From Mycolicibacterium brisbanense (lineage in GTDB: Bacteria > Actinomycetota > Actinomycetes > Mycobacteriales > Mycobacteriaceae), in contig NZ_BCSX01000068.1 in the NCBI RefSeq assembly GCF_001570425.1, forward strand, positions 1-51,962: 51,962 nt of DNA, in the 5' to 3' direction. Of the stretch, positions 33,123 to 41,097 are shown piece after piece. Both the position numbers and the translations under genes were made by a program. The notes beneath the pieces are model-generated. The model saw only the letters and a list, made by a program, of their open reading frames with translations, made no database searches and was not told where the DNA came from. Position 1 is the stretch's first letter; every line of letters begins with the position of its first letter.

Positions 33123-33482
33123 TCATACCGCGACGAGGGCGAGCTGCCCCGCGAAGACGAATGCGGTAACACAGAAGACCACGACCGCGGGCAGCGTCGC
33201 CACAATCGAATCACGTACGCGCCGATGTGCTATCACGGCGCCGATCATCATCAGCAGGAACCCGACTGCTGCGGCGATGCCCAAAGGCCGCCAGAACAGT
33301 CCGCCGATCAGCCCGATCGCACCCGCCAGTTGGCACGCCCCGATGAACTGGCTGAGCCCGCGCGACAGTCCCAACCGCTGCCCGTTCTTGCGTGCTTCCT
33401 CCAGATAGAACAGGTTCAGGATCGCGGCGACACCGAGATAAACCGCCAACACGATCGAGGCCACCACCACCGCGATACTCAT
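33123..33482 (-). CDS. DoxX-like membrane protein
   Basis: A 119-residue protein with four membrane helices, starting MSIAVVVASIVLAVYLGVAAILNLFYLEEARKNGQRLGLS. The helical pattern with FIGACQLAGAIGLIGGLFWRPLGIAAAVGFLLMMIGAVIAHRRVRD fits the DoxX/DUF4870-like family. Some DoxX proteins take part in membrane oxidoreductase complexes; no partner is obvious here. It begins 36 bp after the stop of the first PE-PPE hydrolase gene on the same strand. Confidence 0.78.
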   Translation of the reverse strand: MSIAVVVASIVLAVYLGVAAILNLFYLEEARKNGQRLGLSRGLSQFIGACQLAGAIGLIGGLFWRPLGIAAAVGFLLMMIGAVIAHRRVRDSIVATLPAVVVFCVTAFVFAGQLALVAV

Positions 33483-33518
33483 CCGATCCCCTATCGAAGC
33501 GTCGCCACTGCGTTGGGT

Positions 33519-35222
33519 CTAGCTTCCTCCTGAACTGCCCGCAGCGCCAGACTCGCTTCCAGATGTACCGCCGCCGGTATCAGATTGTGGCGTACCGGTA
33601 TTCGTGCCCGCGCCGGTGCCGTCAGTGCCTGCAGTCGATGGGCTGACCTTGTTGCCGGTGCGGGTCCCGTTCAACGCATCCTTGACCTTCGCCACAGCAT
33701 CGGTCACCGCGCCGTTGATCTTGGCAGTCACGGTCTTCAGGCCCGACAGCGCGGGCGATCCGCCGATCGGACCTCGCACCACATTGGTCTGAGGCTTCTT
33801 CGGCGCCTGCGGCGCATCCTGTGTTGTCGCGGGCGATACCGGATCATGTGCGCCCGACGCATTCTGCCCGGATTCGGAGGTACCCGCCTGGTCGGCTGAA
33901 CCGGCCGGATCCTCGCCGGCGGCCGGTTCGTCGAGTGTTTTCACGGCCGTCAGCTGCGCACCGCCGTGTGGCGCCTCCTTGTCGGTGGTGGGCTCCTGCT
34001 GCTTCGCCCCCGTCAGCTGTTGCCCACCTGGCGGCTGCGGCAGCGCCGAATCGGCGGCCAGTGAGCTGATCGGGTTGATATGCACGGTGTTCAGCGCTTC
34101 GAGACGATGGATGGTCTCTTTCAACCCGGCGGCGACAGCATCGGCATCGGCCTCCCACCGCGTGACCGGCGGCAGCAACTCGAGATGTTGCGGCTCTGCC
34201 GGATACACCCCACCGTTCGGCGGCCGGTTGTAGCCGGTCTCGATGATGGCCCGTAGCAGCGGATCAAGTGCTTTGACGATCTCTGGGGGCACCCCGAGAT
34301 CCAACAGCGGCCGGGTCAGTGGCAGCTGTCCCTCGGGATTGCGAATCACCACGTCGGAGATGTTGCCATTGGTCGTCACGATGTAGTGCGCGGGATCTTG
34401 CTGTGCCAGCGCCACATCCGCGGAGCTAATGGTGCCGTCGTGGTTGAGGTCGAAGTCCACGTCCTGGTAGTAGCCGTTGTGAACGTAGACGAAGCCGAGG
34501 GCGGCGTTGGCCCAGGCGATCGGATTGAGCACATACTGTGGTACATCCGATGCACCGTCATACTGCTTGCTGATCTGAATCACCTGCGGACCGTTGGGGT
34601 CTGGGTTCATCGAAGCGCCGAAACTCAGTCCGATCAGTGGTACGTACACGCCGGCAGGCAGCCGCGCCCACAGGCCGCCGTCGTTGCGTGCACCGTTGCC
34701 GACCAACACGAACGTGATGTTCGAGGTGTCGTATCCTTCGGCCTCCAGCTGGCGGATCGCCTCGGATTCTGCGTTGGCGCCTTGCGAATAACCCACGACG
34801 TAGATGGGGTCGTTCGGGTTTTGCGCCCGTGCGTCTTTGATGGCCGTGATGGTGTTCTGGGTCGCGATCGTCCGCGATGCGTCATAGGTGGGGTCGGTGA
34901 GCCCGGTCAGGATTCCGAACGATCGCGGGTACTGCACGTAGTAGTTGCCGCCCGCACCTGGGGTCGAAACATAGTCGTAGCCCTGGTCGAGGGCACCGCT
35001 CAGAGTGCCGCGCATCCGGTCTGGCGCTTGGGAATTGCCGGTGGGAATGATGTCCTTGGTGCCGTCGATGAAGATGCTGGTCGCCGCAAGGAGGCGGACC
35101 ATCGGCGCGTTGGCGTCGACGACGTTGACGAACCCGACCAGACCGGCCACTTCCAGCGCGACTCCGGCGGTCACGTACGACACGGTTCTTGTGCTCATGC
35201 TGAGCTGTCGATGATTTCCCAC
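33519..35222 (-). CDS. Exported PE-PPE-domain serine hydrolase with EF-hand-like insertion
   Basis: About 567 residues. An N-terminal hydrophobic segment (YVTAGVALEVAGLVGFVNVV) acts as signal or anchor. The PE-PPE (pfam08237-type) alpha/beta hydrolase domain has nucleophile motif YVVGYSQGAN (Ser about 146). There is no PE or PPE domain in front. An EF-hand/dockerin-like loop, DLNHDGTISSAD (about 258-269), is inserted after YVHNGYYQDVD; the paralogue next door lacks it. After about 375 the chain is a low-complexity Pro/Gly/Ser/Thr tail containing TNVVRGP. Start set at GTG 35222 (GGAGG 5 bases upstream); ATG 35198 is possible. Related domains esterify acylated trehaloses or cleave lipid esters. 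Confidence 0.82.
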   Translation of the reverse strand: MGNHRQLSMSTRTVSYVTAGVALEVAGLVGFVNVVDANAPMVRLLAATSIFIDGTKDIIPTGNSQAPDRMRGTLSGALDQGYDYVSTPGAGGNYYVQYPRSFGILTGLTDPTYDASRTIATQNTITAIKDARAQNPNDPIYVVGYSQGANAESEAIRQLEAEGYDTSNITFVLVGNGARNDGGLWARLPAGVYVPLIGLSFGASMNPDPNGPQVIQISKQYDGASDVPQYVLNPIAWANAALGFVYVHNGYYQDVDFDLNHDGTISSADVALAQQDPAHYIVTTNGNISDVVIRNPEGQLPLTRPLLDLGVPPEIVKALDPLLRAIIETGYNRPPNGGVYPAEPQHLELLPPVTRWEADADAVAAGLKETIHRLEALNTVHINPISSLAADSALPQPPGGQQLTGAKQQEPTTDKEAPHGGAQLTAVKTLDEPAAGEDPAGSADQAGTSESGQNASGAHDPVSPATTQDAPQAPKKPQTNVVRGPIGGSPALSGLKTVTAKINGAVTDAVAKVKDALNGTRTGNKVSPSTAGTDGTGAGTNTGTPQSDTGGGTSGSESGAAGSSGGS

Positions 35223-35557
35223 GCGTTCCTCCACCCCGACTCTTGGAATTAGCTGGCCGGTGAGATCCGGCGATAAGAGCCTAACGCGCTTGCTGTGAAA
35301 TCGCTGTAGTTTCCGCTGGGAATTCCTGACAGCGAACAGCCTGTCGCTGCGGGTTAGTCATATGCGAAGTCAGCACCCAACGTTCCCATATCACTGGGCA
35401 TTCACGGATGCACGCGCAGCGATGACCGAGCAGCGCACCGCCCGCGAGATACCGGGAAAGGCACGATCACCGGCCCGCGCCGAGACCGCGTCACGATGGT
35501 CATCGCACGCCCTGCGACATCTCTATTCTGTGTTTGCTGATATCTCCTTCGGAGTGT
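35223..35557. other. Intergenic region between the two PE-PPE hydrolase genes
   Basis: This 335-bp gap is less GC-rich than its surroundings and holds no convincing gene. A TANNNT-type box (TAGGCT) lies on the minus strand near 35278-35283, upstream of the first hydrolase, and a short inverted repeat (CAGCGA/TCGCTG) near 35332-35351. Both are weak. It probably contains the promoter of the downstream hydrolase gene. Confidence 0.4.
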
Positions 35558-37204
35558 TCAGGCGCCGGCCCCTGCAGAGCTGCTGGTCGCCGCGTCGCTT
35601 TGAGTCTTCGCGCCCGCGGGCTTGGTGCCAAGCGCCTTTTCGATCGACGTGATCGTTTTCGTCACAACGCTCTTCAGCGATGACGTGGGGTCCTTGGTTC
35701 CCGCCGACACCGACTTCCCGCTTGTCGTGGTCGTCCCACGCACCACGTTCATCTTCGGCTTGGTCAACAGGGGCAGCAATGGCGGAAGGGACGGCTTCGT
35801 CGCCTCGGGCTCGCTGGTGGTGGATGCTCCTTGCGTGGCAGAGGCGGATTCCGCGGAGCCGGTCGGCGTCGTCCCGGTCGGTTCCGTGCCGACCTCGCCG
35901 GTGCCCGAGCCGCCCGTCTCCGGCGGCGCCGGTGTCTGCGTCGACAGAGCTGATGTCTGCGTGGCCGATACCTGCTGCGGTTCAGTCGGATTCGCATTTC
36001 CGGTCTGCGACTGCCCGCTCAGGAGCGACGCTGCCGCCATGACCTGTGAGAGCGAAACCGGTGGCGGAGGCTGGTTCGGTAGCGTCACCGGCGGACCGAA
36101 GATGCCGTAGGCGCCCTGCCCTTGCACATACGCCGGCGGCGTTCCCGGAACGCGCTCCCCCGCGAGATCCTCCAACCCGATGAACAGGCCCGTGGGGATG
36201 GCAACGGCAAGGGCTGCGGCGAACTTCACGGGATTCGGAAAGTAGAAGATGTTCGCGGGCGTCGGCTGCCCCGGGTTTATGGTGCGGTCGTAGCCGGATT
36301 CGATGAGCACCCGCATGACGGGGTCCAGTGTGTCGGCGATGATCGGGCCCGCACCGGGAATCTTGGCGATGGGCATGAGCAGCGGCACCGGGTAGGTCGG
36401 TATCAGGTAATAGGCCGTATCGCCTTGGCTGCCCTGGTAGATGGCGCTGTTCGGGTCGACATTCTGGTAGTTCGGGTGCACCAGGACCAGGCCGGCCGCG
36501 GCGTTCGCCATGGCGAACGGGTTGAGCGGGTTGGTCGGGAAGTCTGCGAAACCGTCGTACTGTTGGGCAATGTCGTAGGTGGTGATCTGGCCCGGCGCGG
36601 CACCCGCGGTGGTCGTGGGAGTAGCGCCGCTGAAGGTGAAGTCCAAGCCCGGGATGTAAAGCCCGCGGAACCGTTCCAGGGCACCACCGTTGGGACGGTT
36701 GCCGTTACCGATCAGGACGAAACTGACAGCGGGCGGCGTCCCTGGATTGTTGGCCCAGTATTGATTGAAGCTCCGCTTGTATTGCGTCGCGACATTCGCC
36801 CCCTGGGAGTATCCGAAGATCACACTTCCGGAATCGATGGTTCCCGGAGACGGTAACGCCGCCACACCAGCGGCCACCGCGTCGTCGTAAGTCATGGCGT
36901 GGAAGTAACCCACCGAAACGGGCCAGAAGCTGGCGGGATAGTTGACGAACACATTCGGTTGTCCGGCCGGTGGATTGACCGTGGCATCGATGTACGGCGT
37001 CGCCAGGTCGATGTTCTGTTGCGGCGTGTCGAGCGTGCCGCAGTAGGGCCTGCAGAACGGCTGGGCGTATTGAGTGCCCCTGACGATGTAATTCGATGCC
37101 GCGGTGAGGGTGAACACCGAGGTCATCGTCGCGGTGAGGGCCAACAGGACCGCAGCTCCGAGTACCAACAGTGCCACCAGAACTGACCGAATGAAGACAC
37201 GCAT
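35558..37204 (-). CDS. Exported PE-PPE-domain serine hydrolase (second paralogue)
   Basis: A 548-residue paralogue of the neighbouring hydrolase. A clear signal/anchor (MRVFIRSVLVALLVLGAAVLL) precedes the PE-PPE hydrolase domain with nucleophile motif IFGYSQGAN (Ser133), preceded by FVNYPASFWPVSVG and followed by FVLIGNGNRPNGG. Two cysteines (FCRPYC) near residue 51 may form a disulfide. The region matching the paralogue's EF-hand insert is short here. The C-terminal 170 residues are Pro/Thr/Ser-rich with KMNVVRGT, also found in the paralogue. Known relatives Chp1 and Chp2 are extracytoplasmic acyltransferases for trehalose lipids. Divergent from the monooxygenase gene. Confidence 0.85.
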   Translation of the reverse strand: MRVFIRSVLVALLVLGAAVLLALTATMTSVFTLTAASNYIVRGTQYAQPFCRPYCGTLDTPQQNIDLATPYIDATVNPPAGQPNVFVNYPASFWPVSVGYFHAMTYDDAVAAGVAALPSPGTIDSGSVIFGYSQGANVATQYKRSFNQYWANNPGTPPAVSFVLIGNGNRPNGGALERFRGLYIPGLDFTFSGATPTTTAGAAPGQITTYDIAQQYDGFADFPTNPLNPFAMANAAAGLVLVHPNYQNVDPNSAIYQGSQGDTAYYLIPTYPVPLLMPIAKIPGAGPIIADTLDPVMRVLIESGYDRTINPGQPTPANIFYFPNPVKFAAALAVAIPTGLFIGLEDLAGERVPGTPPAYVQGQGAYGIFGPPVTLPNQPPPPVSLSQVMAAASLLSGQSQTGNANPTEPQQVSATQTSALSTQTPAPPETGGSGTGEVGTEPTGTTPTGSAESASATQGASTTSEPEATKPSLPPLLPLLTKPKMNVVRGTTTTSGKSVSAGTKDPTSSLKSVVTKTITSIEKALGTKPAGAKTQSDAATSSSAGAGA

Positions 37205-37460
37205 GATGAACCCGCTTGATTGTGGTGTGCAGTTTGGCTCGCCCCGACTTGCGATACCCCTGCATCATCCACCACGTGCGCCCGGAAATGTGCTGTGTCC
37301 GGCAAATTGATGCTGTGAATCTCGTTGGGTGACGGCGAAATATCGTGCTAGGGCGAGAAACTGTTTGTACTCGCAACCAAGTGCGACTTTCGTGGTCTCC
37401 CCGCAGATCTCGATCTTATTTCGCCTCATTATGCCGACGCTCTGCGAGTACCGTATGTGT

Positions 37461-38939
37461 GTGACCGCAGAAGGATTCGACGCCGTCATCGTGGGCGCCG
37501 GCTTCGCCGGTATGGGTGCAGCCATCCAGCTCAATCGCCTCGGATTCGACAACCTGACCATCCTCGACCGCGAAGACGATCTGGGTGGAACGTGGTATGT
37601 CAACCACTATCCCCGGCTGACTGTCGATATCCCCACCACGACGTATTCGTACTGGTTCGAACCCAATCCGTACTGGTCGAGGTTGCACGCCCCCGGCGAC
37701 GAGTTGAAGAGATACGCCGACCACGTCGCCGAGAAATACGATCTTCGCCGCTACATGCGCTTCGGTACGACCGTCGAAAGTGCCCGGTGGGATGAGGATT
37801 CACAGCGCTGGCTGGTGGCTCTCGCCGGTGGCGCCACGCTGACGACGCAATTCCTGATCACCGCCACCGGCTACCTGTCGCAGCCGCGGGTCCCGGACAT
37901 TCCCGGGATCACGGGTTTCGAGGGACGGATCATGCACAGCGCCAAGTGGGATGGCAGCTATTCGCTCGACGGCCGGCATGTCGCGATCATCGGAACGGGT
38001 GTGACCGCTGTGCAGTTGATCCCGGAACTGGCCGAGCGTGCGGCGGAACTGACTGTCTACCAACGGACGCCGATCTGGGTGGTGCCGCGCGTCGACTTCG
38101 CGATACCCGCCGCCGTGCAGCGACTGTTCGCCCGGTTTCCCCCGTCGCAGCGGCTGCTCAGAGTCATCACCGATGCCATCGCCGAGGCGGGAATCTTCAC
38201 GGCGGTGGTGCATTACAACTGGTCCAAACCGCTGAATCGGTGCGCCGCCCAGGTATCCAAACTGCACATGTTCGCATCCGTGCGGGATCGGGCGACGCGG
38301 CGAAAACTGACTCCCGACTATGATTTCGGGTGCAAGCGCACCACCTTCTCCAACCACTACTATCGGACGTTCGCACTGCCTCACGTCCATCTGGAGACCA
38401 CCGGCATCGCGCAGATCGAACCAGACGGAATCGTCAACGGCGAGGGACACAAGACCGTCACCGACACCCTCGTCCTGGCCACCGGGTTTGATCTTTGGGA
38501 CGCCAATTTCCCGGCGATCGAGGTCATCGGGCGCGCGGGTACGAATCTGGGGAAATGGTGGCGGGAGAACAATTTTGAAACATACGAGGGCCTCTCGGTT
38601 CCCGGCTTCCCGAACTACCTGAACATGGCCAGCCCGTACGCCTTCACCGGCGCATCGTTCTTCACCATGACCGAGTACCAGATGCGGCACATGTCGCGGC
38701 TGTTCGGTGAGCTCGTCCGTCGCGGTGCTGACACATTCGAGGTCACCGCTGACGCCAGCGCGCAGTTCTACCGGCGGATTTCTCGTCGCCTCGGCGACAT
38801 GGTGTTCTTTCGGGGCAACTGCGCGACGTCGCGGTCCTACTACTTCCGGGGTAACGCCACGATCACCCGGCCGACGTCGCGACGCAATGCGATTCGTGAA
38901 GCGATGAGATTTCCCCTGACCGATTACCGCTTCAGCTGA
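37461..38939 (+). CDS. Flavin-containing Baeyer-Villiger-type monooxygenase
   Basis: A 492-residue class B flavoprotein monooxygenase. FAD site VIVGAGFAGMGAAI and NADPH site HVAIIGTGVTAVQLIPEL surround FEGRIMHSAKWDG, which fits the Baeyer-Villiger fingerprint FxGxxxHxxxW. Late ATGFDLWD is also typical. It inserts oxygen beside a ketone or oxidises S/N atoms. Start: GTG 37461 (VTAEGFDAVIVGAG), six bases after a TACCGT -10-like box (37449-37454), suggests a leaderless transcript; ATG 37455 is possible. It is the only plus-strand gene in the PKS region, divergent from the PE-PPE hydrolase and convergent with the methyltransferase. Its substrate could be a polyketide ketone, but this is inference. 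Confidence 0.85.
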   Translation: MTAEGFDAVIVGAGFAGMGAAIQLNRLGFDNLTILDREDDLGGTWYVNHYPRLTVDIPTTTYSYWFEPNPYWSRLHAPGDELKRYADHVAEKYDLRRYMRFGTTVESARWDEDSQRWLVALAGGATLTTQFLITATGYLSQPRVPDIPGITGFEGRIMHSAKWDGSYSLDGRHVAIIGTGVTAVQLIPELAERAAELTVYQRTPIWVVPRVDFAIPAAVQRLFARFPPSQRLLRVITDAIAEAGIFTAVVHYNWSKPLNRCAAQVSKLHMFASVRDRATRRKLTPDYDFGCKRTTFSNHYYRTFALPHVHLETTGIAQIEPDGIVNGEGHKTVTDTLVLATGFDLWDANFPAIEVIGRAGTNLGKWWRENNFETYEGLSVPGFPNYLNMASPYAFTGASFFTMTEYQMRHMSRLFGELVRRGADTFEVTADASAQFYRRISRRLGDMVFFRGNCATSRSYYFRGNATITRPTSRRNAIREAMRFPLTDYRFS

Positions 38940-38950
38940 CCGCGGGTCAG
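38936..38950. terminator. Compact inverted repeat over the stops of two convergent genes
   Basis: CTGACC-GCG-GGTCAG is a perfect 6-bp inverted repeat containing the monooxygenase TGA (38937-38939) and the methyltransferase TGA (38947-38949). A three-base loop makes a weak hairpin; it may act as a bidirectional terminator or only reflect facing stop codons. Confidence 0.35.
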
Positions 38951-39777
38951 AACGCGTACCGGTGGAACTGAACGATGTTGCGCAACCCCGGGGTGCGGGC
39001 TGCTGCGGCCGCGAAACGCCGGTAGCCGTTCGGCAGTAGCTGGACGGTGCTCGCCTCGAACACCGAGATCGCGCACAACGATCGGGCCCGCGGAATCTGG
39101 CCGATGATCTCCTCCGGCGAATTCACCGCCCAGCCCAGATCAGAGCCCGACCACCGCACCACTTTGTTGTTCTTCGCCTGGGCGCGCCTACCGAATCGAC
39201 TCCAGAAGTCGAGTTGCAGTTCCCCGGAGGGGAACCGACTGACCACGCGGCGCAGCAGGTCGATGCCGTCACGTTCGGTGAGATACATGCTGACGCCTTC
39301 GGCGATCAACAAGGCCGGACGATCGTTGGGAATGTTTCCGAGCCAGTTGGGGTCGGTGGCCGACGACGACACCAGATGATAGTTCTGGCGCGCCGGGTAC
39401 AAGCGTTCGCGCAGTGCGATGACATCCGGAAAATCGATGTCGTACCACTCGACTTCGGGCCCGGGATCGACCCGGAACGCCCGGCTGTCGAGTCCGCACC
39501 CTACGTGAAGCACGATCGGTCTCTCGGCCACCGCGAGAAACTGCTGCACCCAAATGTCGAACTGGGCGGCGCGCACGGCGATCGAGGTCACCTGACGGCG
39601 ACGCTGGCGGGGAACCGGACTGCGACTCCAGTCGTAATCCAGCTGGGCCATCAGCTGTTTGGCGAAGCGATCACCCAACACGGGACGTGCGGAATCTGCA
39701 TCCAGCGCCTTCGCGTAGACCATGTCCAGCATGGTCTGCGGCGGTCCGCTCAAGTCGACGTGCATCTTGGTAGCCAT
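38947..39777 (-). CDS. LCM/TcmP-type SAM-dependent methyltransferase next to papA5
   Basis: A 276-residue class I methyltransferase of the leucine-carboxyl/TcmP type, starting MATKMHVDLSGPPQTMLDMVYAKALDADS. Motif I is VLHVGCGLDSRAFRV near residue 90; EWYDIDFPD is the acidic ribose-binding site and IAEGVSMYL the family signature. TcmP-like members methylate carboxyl or hydroxyl groups of polyketides. It begins 38 bp after the papA5 stop on the same strand, so it probably belongs to the PKS-drr-papA5 transcript. A role in O-methylating the polyketide is plausible but untested; in M. tuberculosis that step uses a different enzyme (Rv2952). Start ATG 39777 has GAAGGG about 10 bases upstream. Confidence 0.82.
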   Translation of the reverse strand: MATKMHVDLSGPPQTMLDMVYAKALDADSARPVLGDRFAKQLMAQLDYDWSRSPVPRQRRRQVTSIAVRAAQFDIWVQQFLAVAERPIVLHVGCGLDSRAFRVDPGPEVEWYDIDFPDVIALRERLYPARQNYHLVSSSATDPNWLGNIPNDRPALLIAEGVSMYLTERDGIDLLRRVVSRFPSGELQLDFWSRFGRRAQAKNNKVVRWSGSDLGWAVNSPEEIIGQIPRARSLCAISVFEASTVQLLPNGYRRFAAAAARTPGLRNIVQFHRYAF

Positions 39778-39815
39778 TCGAACCAACCCTTCGGTGATGT
39801 ACTCGCGATTGACGG

Positions 39816-41060
39816 TCAGGACAGCGCGGACGCCTCGACGGACGCGGCGCGCAGCATGGTGAGAATCAGATCCAGCGATCGTTCCGGCGCCGCAGCATCG
39901 ACGTGGTGCTCCAGGACCAGTTCACCGGCCACAACGCCGAACCCGTACACGTCGATGACAGCCGACGAGGCGCGGTGGAACTGCGACGAAAAGCCGACCA
40001 CCTCCAGCCCCGGCGGCGTCGGCATCGCAGCGACGTTGCCGATGTTGGTGGACAACACCACATCTGCCAATCCGGGCAGCGTCCCCTCGTACTGCAGGTT
40101 GAAGTGGAGCAACGACTGCTGCACTACACCGTCGCCGAGATCCGCCTGCAGTGTCGACGCGATCTCGCCGGCGAGCTCGACGAGTGTGGTGGCCGGCGTG
40201 ATCTGCGCCAGGTACGTGGCGACTCCCAGCGCCAAGGTACATGCCGTCGGCGAAACGGGAGGCTCGAGCAGCGGGCGCAGGTTGACGTTGTAGACGTACG
40301 GTATGGGAATGTGCGGAGTCTCGCGGACCCGCCACTCGGCCAACAGGATTGCTGCCGAAACCAAATTGTTGACGAACAGCCGGTGCCTGCGTCCGTATTT
40401 GATCAATGCGGCCGTTTCCGCTTTGGTCAGGCGACCTCGGGCAGTCGGGACCGCGACGGGCCGCGAGTATTTGGTGGTATTGGTCGACCGCCGGGGCGGC
40501 AGCTCATGGGCGAACATGGCGGGGATGAACCGATCGAGCCCCGACCTCGACAGCTTTGTCACTCCCCGCTGTTCGAGGATCGCCTCGATGGGTTCCGGTG
40601 CCGGCTGTGGACTGACCGGGCCGGGATCCCCCGTGGTCACCACCGCCGTATAGCGAGTGAACAGGTCGAAAAGCAGTCCGGCGATGTGGTTGCCGTCGGC
40701 CAGGCTGTGATGCACGTACAAAGTGAGTTCACCGCCGCCGCCGAAGACCCGCACAACCAGATTGATCAGCGAAGCTCCCTGGTCGAGCGGAATCTGCGGG
40801 TCCCCGTCATCGTCTCCGGCCAACCACATTCCGGGGTGGAGTAGATCGTCGCCGACAATCTGGAAGCGGCCGTCGGCAGCCTGCTCGAGGTGGCCGGCAT
40901 ACACCGGATATGTCTCCAGCAGACAGTCGAACGCGATCGACATCGCGTCCGCGTCGAGAGGTCCCGCGAGCGTGAGCGTCACCGATGTGAATGTCTGTGT
41001 CTCAGCGAAGAAGTCCTCGCTCGGCGCGAGCCTGCGGATGACAGCCGTGGGAAAGGTCAT
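39816..41060 (-). CDS. papA5: Phthiocerol/phthiodiolone-type diol diacyltransferase PapA5
   Basis: A 414-residue acyltransferase of the condensation/CAT superfamily. The active site YVHHSLADGNHIAGLLFDLFTRY contains H118-x3-D122-x14-Y137, exactly the HX3DX14Y motif of PapA5. The start (AVIRRLAPSEDFFA), DDLLHPG, VTTGDPGPVSPQP, HIPIPYVYNVNLRPLLEPPVSPT and the C-terminal LVLEHHVD all resemble M. tuberculosis PapA5. That enzyme transfers mycocerosate chains from Mas onto the phthiocerol diol. The partner synthase Mas is not in the window, so the acyl donor here is unknown. AGGAGG lies 4 bases before the ATG. It is 37 bp from drrC, as in DIM loci. Confidence 0.92.
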   Translation of the reverse strand: MTFPTAVIRRLAPSEDFFAETQTFTSVTLTLAGPLDADAMSIAFDCLLETYPVYAGHLEQAADGRFQIVGDDLLHPGMWLAGDDDGDPQIPLDQGASLINLVVRVFGGGGELTLYVHHSLADGNHIAGLLFDLFTRYTAVVTTGDPGPVSPQPAPEPIEAILEQRGVTKLSRSGLDRFIPAMFAHELPPRRSTNTTKYSRPVAVPTARGRLTKAETAALIKYGRRHRLFVNNLVSAAILLAEWRVRETPHIPIPYVYNVNLRPLLEPPVSPTACTLALGVATYLAQITPATTLVELAGEIASTLQADLGDGVVQQSLLHFNLQYEGTLPGLADVVLSTNIGNVAAMPTPPGLEVVGFSSQFHRASSAVIDVYGFGVVAGELVLEHHVDAAAPERSLDLILTMLRAASVEASALS

Positions 41061-41097
41061 CAGGCCTCCTCGTCGTTGCGCGGTCCGGTCATGGCGT

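Noticed and set aside
35362..35652. 96-codon plus-strand frame between the PE-PPE genes
   Set aside because: It overlaps the coding end of the second PE-PPE gene on the other strand, has arginine-rich shadow composition and no plausible ribosome-binding site.
37340..37385. GCGAG…CTCGC hairpin with an AAACTGTTT core upstream of the monooxygenase, considered as an operator
   Set aside because: Arms are only five bases and the distance from the proposed -10 is large; not stronger than chance in this intergenic region.
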